A DNA stretch of 15,135 nucleotides from an uncultured Lachnobacterium sp. (lineage in GTDB: Bacteria > Bacillota > Clostridia > Lachnospirales > Lachnospiraceae). Below, piece by piece: positions 7,043 to 13,710 of the stretch. Location: positions 1 through 15,135 of the forward strand of contig CAMFPD010000033.1 of the NCBI GenBank assembly GCA_945971355.1. The letters run 5' to 3'. How positions within the stretch are numbered: position 1 is the stretch's first letter; each line of letters begins with the position of its first letter. Position numbers and translations under genes: made by a program. The notes below the pieces were generated by a model. It had not been told where the DNA came from and searched no databases. It saw only the letters and a program-made list of their open reading frames with translations.

Positions 7043-7068
7043 GCCAAAGGCTTAAAAACTATAAAGCA

Positions 7069-7135
7069 CGTGTGCGGATTAATGCCGGTGTCGGAAAAAC
7101 GCTTGTCCGATGGCAATTAAGATGGGAAACACACG
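7069..7135 (+). promoter_or_regulatory. Structured leader RNA upstream of rpsB (candidate S2 autoregulatory leader)
   Basis: The leader folds into nested helices. The outer stem is CGTGTG (7069-7074) with CACACG (7130-7135). An inner stem pairs TTAATGCC (7079-7086) with GGCA/TTAA (7112-7120), leaving one bulged A at 7116. After an asymmetric internal loop, a terminal stem pairs TCGGA (7091-7095) with TCCGA (7106-7110) over a 10-base loop. The fold ends about 15 bases before the rpsB ribosome binding site. Ribosomal protein operons often carry such leaders, bound by the encoded protein for feedback control. The pairing is seen; S2 as ligand is inference, and I cannot match it to a named family. 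Confidence 0.55.
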
Positions 7136-7165
7136 GAAGTAAACAACCAAATGGAGGTAATTAAA

Positions 7166-7900
7166 ATGAGCGTTATTTCAATGAAACAGTTACTTGAAGC
7201 AGGTGTTCATTTTGGACATCAGACAAGAAGATGGAACCCTAAGATGGCTCCATACATCTACACAGAGCGTAACGGAATCTACATCATCGACTTACAGAAG
7301 TCTGTAGGGAAGGTAGATGAGGCTTATGATGCAATTTCTGATATTGCAGCTCAGGGTGGAACAATTCTTTTCGTAGGAACAAAGAAGCAGGCACAGGATG
7401 CTATCAAGAGCGAAGCTGAGCGTTGTGGAATGTACTATGTAAATGAGAGATGGTTAGGTGGAATGCTTACAAACTTCCGCACAATCCAGAGCCGTATTGC
7501 AAGACTTAAAGAGATTGAGGCAATGGCAGAAGATGGAACATTTGATGTTCTTCCTAAGAAGGAAGTTATTGCACTTAAGAAAGAGTGGGATAAGCTTGAG
7601 AAGAATATCGGTGGAATCAAGGATATGAAGAGAATCCCAGATGCTATCTTTGTTGTTGATCCTAAGAAAGAGCATATCTGTATTCAGGAGGCTCAGGCAC
7701 TTGGAATTACACTTATCGGTATCGCTGATACAAACTGTGATCCAGATGAGTTAGATTATGTTATTCCTGGTAACGATGATGCAATCAGAGCAGTTAAGCT
7801 TATTGTTTCTAAGATGGCAGATGCTGTTATTGAGGCAAAGCAGGGCGCTGAGGAAGTTGTTGTTGAGGAGACAGTTGAGGAAGCTCCAGTAGAAGAGTAA
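7166..7900 (+). CDS. rpsB: 30S ribosomal protein S2 (uS2)
   Basis: This is a structural protein of the small ribosomal subunit, needed for S1/mRNA engagement and late assembly. The protein has 244 residues, normal for S2. Diagnostic stretches are MKQLLEAGVHFGHQTRRWNP (6-25), the IIDLQKS region (40-46), FVGTKKQAQ (69-77), NERWLGGMLTNF (93-104) and IGIADTNCDPD (184-194). An acidic C-terminal tail (228-244) is typical. The frame is open to an ATG at 7151, but that ATG overlaps the ribosome binding site GGAGG (7153-7157). The ATG at 7166, 8 bases downstream of it, gives the canonical N-terminus. Codon choice is more biased than in the neighbouring accessory genes, as expected for high expression. 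Confidence 0.98.
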   Translation: MSVISMKQLLEAGVHFGHQTRRWNPKMAPYIYTERNGIYIIDLQKSVGKVDEAYDAISDIAAQGGTILFVGTKKQAQDAIKSEAERCGMYYVNERWLGGMLTNFRTIQSRIARLKEIEAMAEDGTFDVLPKKEVIALKKEWDKLEKNIGGIKDMKRIPDAIFVVDPKKEHICIQEAQALGITLIGIADTNCDPDELDYVIPGNDDAIRAVKLIVSKMADAVIEAKQGAEEVVVEETVEEAPVEE

Positions 7901-7918
7901 TTATTAATAAAAATATAT

Positions 7919-7941
7919 GAGGTGACCCCAGTGGCCACCTC
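7919..7941 (+). other. Intercistronic hairpin between rpsB and tsf
   Basis: GAGGTG (7919-7924) pairs with CACCTC (7936-7941), extended by CC (7926-7927) with GG (7933-7934) after one A/C mismatch, around a 5-base loop. No T-run follows, so readthrough into tsf is expected. It sits 12 bases before the tsf GGAGG. It may set the S2 to EF-Ts ratio by pausing, partial attenuation or mRNA processing; this role is inference. Confidence 0.6.
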
Positions 7942-7965
7942 TAAGTGAATATGGAGGAAAATAAA

Positions 7966-8895
7966 ATGGCAATTACAGCTGCTATGGTTAAAGAGCTGCG
8001 TGAGATGACAGGCGCAGGAATGATGGATTGTAAAAAGGCTTTAAATGAGACAAACGGAAACATGGACGAGGCTGTTGAGTTCTTAAGAAAGAATGGACAG
8101 GCTAAGGCAGAGAAGAAGGCTTCACGAATTGCTGCTGAGGGTATTGCTCGTGCTGCAGTTAACGGAAATACTGCTGCTGTAGTAGAGGTTAACTCTGAGA
8201 CAGACTTCGTTGCTAAGAATGAGACATTCCAGACTTTTGTACAGGCTGTTGCTGAGCAGGCACTTGCTACATCACTCCAGGGTGGTAAAGATGGACAGGA
8301 TATTGAAGCATTCCTTGAGGAGAAATGTATCAATGATTCAACACAGACAGTAAAGGATATTCTTGTTGAGAAGACTGCTACAATTGGAGAGAAGCTTTCT
8401 ATTCGTAGATTTGAGAAAGTTTCTGGAGATACAGTTGTTTCATATATTCATGGTGGCGGAAGAATTGGTGTTTTAGTTGCTGCTAATGGAGCATCTGATG
8501 ATGCTGCTAAAGAGGCTATGACAAATATTGCAATGCAGATTGCAGCCCTTAATCCAATGTATATTTCAGATAAAGATGTTGAGCAGTCATACATTGAGCA
8601 CGAGACAGAGATTATCAGAGCTCAGATTGAGGCTGATCCTAAGGAAGCAGCTAAGCCAGACCAGGTAAAAGAAGGAATGGTAAAGGGCCGTATCAACAAA
8701 CAGCTTAAGGATGTTGTATTATTGGATCAGGTTTATGTTAAGGCTGAGGATGGAAAGCAGACAGTAGCTAAGTACATCGAGTCTGTAAACAAAGATCTTG
8801 TTATCACAAAATTCGTTCGTTTCGAAGTAGGCGAGGGAATGGAAAAGAAAAATGAGGATTTTGCTGCAGAAGTTGCTGCACAGATGAACGCATAA
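7966..8895 (+). CDS. tsf: Translation elongation factor Ts
   Basis: EF-Ts is the nucleotide exchange factor that regenerates EF-Tu-GTP. The protein has 309 residues. The N-terminal UBA-like domain (1-55) has VKELREMTGAGMMDCKKAL at about 8-26. The core contains the EF-Tu-contacting TDFVAKN motif (79-85), then two core subdomains with IHGGGRIGVLV (161-171) and a C-terminal part with LLDQVYVKAEDGKQTV (252-267). The frame extends upstream to an ATG at 7945, but that would begin next to the intergenic hairpin and lacks a ribosome binding site. The ATG at 7966, 8 bases after GGAGG (7953-7957), gives the standard N-terminus. The gene is followed by a strong terminator, ending the rpsB-tsf unit. Confidence 0.98.
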   Translation: MAITAAMVKELREMTGAGMMDCKKALNETNGNMDEAVEFLRKNGQAKAEKKASRIAAEGIARAAVNGNTAAVVEVNSETDFVAKNETFQTFVQAVAEQALATSLQGGKDGQDIEAFLEEKCINDSTQTVKDILVEKTATIGEKLSIRRFEKVSGDTVVSYIHGGGRIGVLVAANGASDDAAKEAMTNIAMQIAALNPMYISDKDVEQSYIEHETEIIRAQIEADPKEAAKPDQVKEGMVKGRINKQLKDVVLLDQVYVKAEDGKQTVAKYIESVNKDLVITKFVRFEVGEGMEKKNEDFAAEVAAQMNA

Positions 8896-8915
8896 TTTCT
8901 AGAAGTGAGATTTGG

Positions 8916-8944
8916 GACCGTAAGGAAAATCCTTACGGTCTTTT
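8916..8944 (+). terminator. Intrinsic terminator after tsf
   Basis: GACCGTAAGG (8916-8925) pairs perfectly with CCTTACGGTC (8931-8940); the intervening AAAAT can add one A-T pair, leaving a three-base loop. TTTT follows at once, then AT-rich sequence. This is a textbook Rho-independent terminator ending the rpsB-tsf transcript. Confidence 0.95.
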
Positions 8945-8978
8945 AATTTAAAACAAAATGATAAATACTTTTTTATTC

Positions 8979-9006
8979 TTTACAACATAACAAAATATGA
9001 TAAAAT
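8979..9006 (+). promoter_or_regulatory. Promoter upstream of the deacetylase-like gene
   Basis: TTTACA (8979-8984), a 16-base spacer and TAAAAT (9001-9006) with TG one base upstream (8998-8999) make a plausible extended -10 SigA-type promoter in a very AT-rich stretch just after the tsf terminator. It would drive the deacetylase-like gene, the bactofilin and probably pyrH-frr. Start site near 9013. Confidence 0.6.
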
Positions 9007-9036
9007 AGAAAAGGAAATTACTCTCTGGAGGTCTAT

Positions 9037-9984
9037 ATGAGTACAGAAGAGCAGGATAAACTACAACAACAACGAGATAGAAGGAAAAGGATTAACCGTA
9101 TAAAGACTGGTATTATCATGACAATCTCTATATGGATGCTGGTGTCTTTTATTTCTATAATTGTGCTGTGTATTTGTCTTATTAAAACTAACATTAAATT
9201 GAACAAATTTATTAATTCTGGAGCTAACAATGAGGTTTCTTCGGAAAAACCAGATGTGGAATCGGAAGAAATATCCAGTGAAAATATTGATGATGCATAT
9301 GCAAATGTGATTACCGGAATAGATACAGAGGACAACATGGCAGTAGATGGTGATACCCATTATGTTTATTTGACCTTTGATTCTGAGCCAGGTGAAAATA
9401 CAGATTTGATTTTGGATGCTCTGGCTGCAAAAGGAATTAAAGCTTCCTTTTTTGTTTCTGGTGATGACACAGAAGAAAATCAAGCTGTTTATCAAAGAAT
9501 TGTAAATGAAGGCCATACAATAGGAATGAATTCCTATTGCAACAAATATAGTACAATTTATTCTTCTACAGATGCTTTTGATTCTGATTATACACAGATT
9601 CACGATTATATATATAACCTGACAGGCACTGATTCTAAGTTTTATCGTTTTCCTGGTGGAAGCAGTAATGAAATCAGCAATGTAAATATGGCTGAATTTG
9701 TTAGTATATTAAATCAAAAGAATGTTACATATTTTGATTGGAACGTCTCAGCTGGAGATGCAGCAAATGATTACACAGTTGAAGATATTGTAAAAAATGT
9801 CACTGAGGGCGTTTCGAAATACAAAACATCAGTTGTGCTTTTGCATGACAATTCTAACAAGTCAACAACGGCTGAGGCTATAGGACCTCTGGTTGATGCT
9901 CTGCAAAACATGCAGGCAGAGATTTTGCCGATTGATGAGAATACATATGTCGTTCAATATATCAAAGCATATAGTGTTGAATGA
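9037..9984 (+). CDS. Membrane-anchored NodB-type polysaccharide deacetylase homologue, metal site degenerate
   Basis: The product has 315 residues: a basic N-terminus, one membrane helix (about 24-48), a linker rich in Ser/Glu (about 60-95) and an extracellular NodB-homology domain (about 106-300). Family enzymes deacetylate GlcNAc or MurNAc in peptidoglycan or chitin-like polymers using a metal held by Asp-His-His. Motif 1, usually TFDDGP, is TFDSEP (113-118): the first Asp remains and the metal-binding Asp is Ser116. Motif 2, usually HSxxH, is NSYCN (165-169): both metal His are Asn. Motif 3 RFPGG (204-208), motif 4 DWNVSAGD (234-241) and the LHD motif (His270) are kept. Hence it is probably inactive as a classical deacetylase and may bind glycan instead. 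The start has a GGAGG at 9027-9031. It lies 20 bases from the bactofilin gene. Confidence 0.88.
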   Translation: MSTEEQDKLQQQRDRRKRINRIKTGIIMTISIWMLVSFISIIVLCICLIKTNIKLNKFINSGANNEVSSEKPDVESEEISSENIDDAYANVITGIDTEDNMAVDGDTHYVYLTFDSEPGENTDLILDALAAKGIKASFFVSGDDTEENQAVYQRIVNEGHTIGMNSYCNKYSTIYSSTDAFDSDYTQIHDYIYNLTGTDSKFYRFPGGSSNEISNVNMAEFVSILNQKNVTYFDWNVSAGDAANDYTVEDIVKNVTEGVSKYKTSVVLLHDNSNKSTTAEAIGPLVDALQNMQAEILPIDENTYVVQYIKAYSVE

Positions 9985-10004
9985 TACTAAATGGAGGAAA
10001 CAGT

Positions 10005-10775
10005 ATGGGATTATTTAAGGAGTTCAAAGATGACTTGTCTTCAGCTGTTAATGAACTTGTTCCAGGCGGTGAAGAAGTTGAGACAACAGAAAACGTGGAT
10101 AACCTTGTGGTAGATACACTAGGAGAAGAAGTCGATGTGGCATCTGAGCTTTCAAAACTTGATGGTTTGTTAGAGAAAGTTGAGGAGCCAAAGGCAAGTA
10201 TGCCTACAATGACAGAGAGAGTTGGTGCAGCACAGACTATGGCATCAACACCAATAACAAAAGAGGAGAGTGTGAAATCAATGAGTGATACAACAATGAA
10301 TAACATGGTAAATCCAGATGTAGTGGAGGATGAAACATCTTTAATTACAGCAAGCACAGTTTTAAAGGGAGACGTTATGTCTGCTGGTTCTTTTGATATT
10401 CAGGGAACAATTAATGGTAATGTGTCATGTAATGGAAAAATTGTTGTAACAGGAACAATCAATGGTAACACAAGTTCATCTGAGTTCTTTGCTGATGTTG
10501 CAAAGATTGAGGGAGAAGTTGCTAGTACAGGAACTGTTAAGATTGGTGCAGGTTCTGTGATTATTGGTAATATTTCTGCTTCATCTGCAGTTATTGCTGG
10601 TGCAGTTAAGGGTGATATTGATGTACAGGGGCCAGTAGTAGTTGATACATCTGCTGTTATCATGGGAAATATTAAATCTCGTTCAGTTCAGATTAATAAT
10701 GGTGCAGTTATCGAAGGATTCTGCTCACAGTGCTATGCTGATATTGATGTTCAGGGATTATTCGAAGGCAAATAG
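10005..10775 (+). CDS. Bactofilin (polymer-forming cytoskeletal protein)
   Basis: Bactofilins polymerise without nucleotide into filaments that scaffold envelope enzymes and shape. The protein has 256 residues. The bactofilin beta-helix domain spans about 113-256 and shows the repeating hydrophobic/Gly pattern: LKGDVMSAGSFDIQGTINGN, then GKIVVTGTINGN, VAKIEGEV, GSVIIGNI, GAVKGDIDVQGP, AVIMGNI and VIEGF. The N-terminal extension (about 1-112) is long for the family, acidic and Thr/Met-rich. It begins with a possible amphipathic helix (MGLFKEFKDDLSSAVNEL) that could touch the membrane. The frame is open to 9981, but the ATG at 10005, 7 bases after GGAGG (9993-9997), is preferred. The gene is 14 bases from pyrH. 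Confidence 0.92.
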   Translation: MGLFKEFKDDLSSAVNELVPGGEEVETTENVDNLVVDTLGEEVDVASELSKLDGLLEKVEEPKASMPTMTERVGAAQTMASTPITKEESVKSMSDTTMNNMVNPDVVEDETSLITASTVLKGDVMSAGSFDIQGTINGNVSCNGKIVVTGTINGNTSSSEFFADVAKIEGEVASTGTVKIGAGSVIIGNISASSAVIAGAVKGDIDVQGPVVVDTSAVIMGNIKSRSVQINNGAVIEGFCSQCYADIDVQGLFEGK

Positions 10776-10789
10776 TTAAGGAGCGTTTT

Positions 10790-11485
10790 ATGGGACGTAT
10801 TTTATTAAAGCTCAGTGGCGAGGCTTTGGCAGGCGACAAACATCATGGATTTGATGAACCTACTGTAACTGAAGTTGCAAAGCAGGTGAAACAGCTTGTT
10901 GATAGAGGAATCGAGGTTGGAATAGTTATCGGTGGTGGAAACTTCTGGAGAGGAAGAACTAGTGAAACTATTGATAGAACAAAAGCTGACCAGATTGGAA
11001 TGCTTGCTACAGTAATGAACTGTATTTATGTTTCAGAGATATTTAGATCTGTTGGAATGATGACATCAGTACTCACACCATTTGAGTGTGGTTCAATGAC
11101 AAAATTGTTTTCAAAGGATAGGGCTAACAAGTACTTCTCAAGAAATATGGTTGTATTTTTTGCTGGAGGAACAGGTCATCCTTATTTCTCAACAGATACA
11201 GCAACTGTACTTAGAGCTATTGAAATCGAGGCTGATGGAATCTATCTTGCCAAGGCAATTGATGGTGTATATGACTGTGATCCGAAGTCTAACCCTAATG
11301 CAAAAAAATATAATGAAGTTTCAATAGAAGAAGTGATTGATAAGAAACTTGCAGTAGTAGATTTGACAGCATCAATTATGTGCATGGAAAATAAAATGCC
11401 GATGTATGTGTTTGGTCTTAATGAAGAAAATAGTATTGTAAAGGCTTTGTCCGGTGAATTTAACGGCACAAAGGTAACTGTATAG
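10790..11485 (+). CDS. pyrH: UMP kinase
   Basis: PyrH phosphorylates UMP to UDP with ATP in pyrimidine nucleotide synthesis; the bacterial enzyme is a hexamer of the amino acid kinase fold. The protein has 231 residues, as expected. Motifs seen are the nucleotide-binding LLKLSGEAL (5-13), GGGNFWRGR (48-56), the MLATVMN segment (71-77), the UMP-site GGTGHPYFSTDTA (126-138), and DGVYDCDPK (158-166) near the ATP site. The start ATG follows AAGGAG (10778-10783) at 6 bases. It lies directly upstream of frr as in most bacteria. Upstream, the usual neighbour tsf is separated by the deacetylase-like and bactofilin genes, so pyrH probably depends on the promoter before the deacetylase-like gene. Confidence 0.97.
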   Translation: MGRILLKLSGEALAGDKHHGFDEPTVTEVAKQVKQLVDRGIEVGIVIGGGNFWRGRTSETIDRTKADQIGMLATVMNCIYVSEIFRSVGMMTSVLTPFECGSMTKLFSKDRANKYFSRNMVVFFAGGTGHPYFSTDTATVLRAIEIEADGIYLAKAIDGVYDCDPKSNPNAKKYNEVSIEEVIDKKLAVVDLTASIMCMENKMPMYVFGLNEENSIVKALSGEFNGTKVTV

Positions 11486-11498
11486 TCGGGAGGTAATG

Positions 11499-12053
11499 AT
11501 GGACGATAGATTAAAAGTATACGAAGAGAAAATGGAGAAATCATTAAATAATCTTATTGATGAGTATGCAGGAATCCGTGCTGGACGTGCTAATCCACAT
11601 GTGCTTGACAAGCTTCGCGTAGATTATTATGGAACTCCAACTCCTATTCAGAGTGTTGCTAATGTTAGTGTACCAGAGGCACGTATGATTCAGATTCAGC
11701 CATGGGAAGGCTCAATGGTAAAGGAAATTGAGAAAGCAATTATGATGTCTGACCTCGGTATTACACCTACAAATGATGGTAAGATTATACGTCTTGTTTT
11801 CCCAGATTTAACTGAGGATAGACGTAAAGAACTTGCTAAGGATATCAAGAAAAAGGGTGAGGACACTAAGGTTGCAATCCGTAATATCAGACGTGATGCA
11901 ATTGATCATATTAAGAAAACTGGTAAGGCTGAGGATATATCAGAGGATGAGATAAAGGATATCGAAAATGATATTCAGAAACTTACAGATTCTTATGTTG
12001 GAAAGATTGATAAAGCTATTGAGGCTAAATCAAAGGAAATTCTTACAGTATAA
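11499..12053 (+). CDS. frr: Ribosome recycling factor
   Basis: RRF works with EF-G to split the post-termination ribosome. The protein has 184 residues from this start, normal for the family. It shows the three-helix bundle with LIDEYAGIRAGRANPHVLD (about 18-36), the hinge and domain II with YYGTPTPIQSVANVSVPEAR (about 42-61), IQPWE, and the basic LTEDRRKELAKDIKK (about 108-122). Two adjacent ATGs exist (11496 and 11499). The ribosome binding site GGGAGG (11488-11493) is 2 bases from the first and 5 from the second, so I choose the second; using the first would add one Met. A terminator lies 6 bases after the stop codon, closing this unit. Confidence 0.96.
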   Translation: MDDRLKVYEEKMEKSLNNLIDEYAGIRAGRANPHVLDKLRVDYYGTPTPIQSVANVSVPEARMIQIQPWEGSMVKEIEKAIMMSDLGITPTNDGKIIRLVFPDLTEDRRKELAKDIKKKGEDTKVAIRNIRRDAIDHIKKTGKAEDISEDEIKDIENDIQKLTDSYVGKIDKAIEAKSKEILTV

Positions 12054-12059
12054 TTTTTA

Positions 12060-12089
12060 GGGACATGGCTTTTGTCGTGTCCCGTTTTT
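12060..12089 (+). terminator. Intrinsic terminator after frr
   Basis: GGGACATG (12060-12067) pairs with CGTGTCCC (12076-12083), with one G-U wobble. The loop bases can add a G-U and a C-G pair, leaving a TTTT loop. GTTTTT follows (12084-12089). This has the stem and T-tract expected of a Rho-independent terminator ending the transcript that contains pyrH and frr. Confidence 0.9.
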
Positions 12090-12113
12090 CACTGTATAGG
12101 ATTTTTGTATGAT
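12086..12113 (+). promoter_or_regulatory. Weak candidate promoter for uppS-cdsA-dxr-rseP
   Basis: Because frr ends in a terminator and uppS begins a new block, a promoter is expected between them. The best candidate is TTTTCA (12086-12091), a 16-base spacer and TATGAT (12108-12113). The -35 is poor and overlaps the terminator T-tract. Start would be near 12120, about 30 bases before the uppS ATG. Confidence 0.4.
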
Positions 12114-12151
12114 ACGATAACTTCACATAAAAAAATTGAGAGGTAGAAATC

Positions 12152-12862
12152 ATGAAAATTCCAAATCATGTTGCTATAATTCTTGATGGAAATGGCAGAT
12201 GGGCCAAAAGTAAGGGGATGCCAAGAAATTATGGTCATACAGTCGGGGCAAAGAATGTTGAAACCGTTTGTAAAGCAGCAAACGAGTTAGGAATTAAATA
12301 TTTAACACTATATGCTTTTTCTACAGAAAACTGGAATCGTCCGGAGAGTGAAGTAGAGGCACTGATGACTCTTTTAGAGAGTTATCTTAAAAACTGTATT
12401 AAAACAGCTGATAAGAATAATATGAGGGTAAGAGTTATCGGGGAAATCTCTCGTTTATCAGAGAGGTTCCAGAAGAAGATAGAGGAATTGGAGTCAGCAT
12501 CTAGTTCAAATACAGGTTTAAATCTTACTATTGCAATTAATTATGGCAGTAGAGATGAGATGCTACGTGCAATGAAACAGGTAATATCAGACCATGATAA
12601 TGGTCTGCTTAATATAGATGATTTGGATGTAGATAAATTTTCTTCTTATTTGGATACAAGGGATTTACCAGATCCAGATTTACTTATTAGAACAAGTGGA
12701 GAGCAGAGACTGTCAAATTATCTCTTATGGCAGCTTGCATATACAGAGTTTTATTTTACAGATGTTCCATGGCCTGATTTTCATAAGGCGGAATTAGAGG
12801 AAGCTGTTAGAGCATATAATAATAGAGATCGTCGCTTCGGTGCATTGAAGAACGAGGAATAG
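12152..12862 (+). CDS. uppS: Isoprenyl transferase (undecaprenyl diphosphate synthase family)
   Basis: This cis-prenyltransferase extends farnesyl diphosphate with isopentenyl diphosphate to undecaprenyl diphosphate, the lipid carrier for peptidoglycan and other surface glycans. The protein has 236 residues. The P-loop-like motif HVAIILDGNGRWAKSKG (6-22) holds the catalytic Asp12. LYAFSTENWNRP (53-64) and the C-terminal DLPDPDLLIRTSGEQRLSNY (171-190), LLWQLAYTEF (191-200) and DRRFG (226-230) are all family signatures. The ATG at 12152 follows GAGAGG (12138-12143). The product's hydrocarbon substrate comes from the pathway fed by Dxr, encoded two genes downstream. The stop is 13 bases from cdsA. 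Confidence 0.97.
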   Translation: MKIPNHVAIILDGNGRWAKSKGMPRNYGHTVGAKNVETVCKAANELGIKYLTLYAFSTENWNRPESEVEALMTLLESYLKNCIKTADKNNMRVRVIGEISRLSERFQKKIEELESASSSNTGLNLTIAINYGSRDEMLRAMKQVISDHDNGLLNIDDLDVDKFSSYLDTRDLPDPDLLIRTSGEQRLSNYLLWQLAYTEFYFTDVPWPDFHKAELEEAVRAYNNRDRRFGALKNEE

Positions 12863-12875
12863 TGGAGGAATCAAG

Positions 12876-13688
12876 ATGTTCAAGACAAGATTAATAAGCG
12901 GAATAGTACTTGTTGCTGTAGCAATAGTACTTATGGTTACAGGAAATGAAGTATTACTGACAGCAATGCTTGCTATTTCTCTTATTGGAATGTTTGAATT
13001 ATATAGAGTACTTAAGATAGAAAAGACATTGCTTGCTATAGTGTCTTATTTGGTTACAATAGTTTTTTACTGTAATCTTGAGTGGAATTTTATATCAGAC
13101 AATATGGTAGTTGCCATGATATATATTATTGCACTTATGTTTGTGTATGTTCTTAGTTATCCAAAATTTGAGGCATATCAGCTCTTTGGAGCGTTTTTTG
13201 GATTGTTTTATGTAGGAGTGATGCTTTCATTTATTTACCAGATTAGAATGCTGGATAAAGGGGCATATTTGGTTTGGTTAGTGTTCCTGTGTTCATGGGG
13301 ATGTGATACTTGTGCATATTGTGTTGGAAAATTGTGGGGAAAGGCTTTTGGAAATCATAAGATGTCACCAAAGCTTTCACCGAATAAATCTATTGAAGGT
13401 GCAGTTGGAGGTGTAGTAGGAGCATTTCTTCTCACAGTACTTTATGCATTTATTTTCAAGAATCAGATGGGTATAGCTGTGTACGAAATTTTTATTTTGG
13501 CAGCAATTTCAGCTGTAGGCGGCTTGATATCTATGATTGGTGATTTAACTGCATCTGCTATTAAGAGAAATTATGACATCAAAGATTATGGTAAGCTTAT
13601 TCCAGGGCATGGAGGAATTCTTGATCGTTTTGATAGTATGATTATTACAGCTCCAATAATTTTTTATATGGCATATTATTTAATGTAG
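12876..13688 (+). CDS. cdsA: Phosphatidate cytidylyltransferase (CDP-diglyceride synthase)
   Basis: CdsA makes CDP-diacylglycerol from phosphatidate and CTP, the branch point of phospholipid synthesis in the membrane. The protein has 270 residues and is strongly hydrophobic with about seven or eight membrane helices (for example 7-22, 27-43, 52-66, 77-94, 103-121, 131-150, 172-193 and 203-222). The CDP-alcohol synthase signature is complete: SAIKR (227-231), KDYGKLIPGHGG (236-247) and LDRFDS (249-254). Conserved polar residues SWGCDTCAY (140-148) and KLSPNKSIEG (166-175) are also present. The start ATG is 7 bases after GGAGG (12864-12868). It is part of the uppS-cdsA-dxr-rseP cluster. Confidence 0.97.
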   Translation: MFKTRLISGIVLVAVAIVLMVTGNEVLLTAMLAISLIGMFELYRVLKIEKTLLAIVSYLVTIVFYCNLEWNFISDNMVVAMIYIIALMFVYVLSYPKFEAYQLFGAFFGLFYVGVMLSFIYQIRMLDKGAYLVWLVFLCSWGCDTCAYCVGKLWGKAFGNHKMSPKLSPNKSIEGAVGGVVGAFLLTVLYAFIFKNQMGIAVYEIFILAAISAVGGLISMIGDLTASAIKRNYDIKDYGKLIPGHGGILDRFDSMIITAPIIFYMAYYLM

Positions 13689-13710
13689 TTGTCACTTATG
13701 GAGGTACATT

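Noticed and set aside
7028..7056. TTGACA at 7028-7033 as the -35 of the rpsB promoter
   Set aside because: No acceptable -10 lies 16-18 bases downstream (CTTAAA or TTAAAA only), whereas TTGCAA-17-TATAAT is well spaced with an extended -10.
9061..9603. 180-residue minus-strand open frame opposite the deacetylase-like gene
   Set aside because: Cys/Ile/Asn-rich composition, no domain, and full overlap with a well supported + strand gene; a shadow frame in AT-rich DNA.
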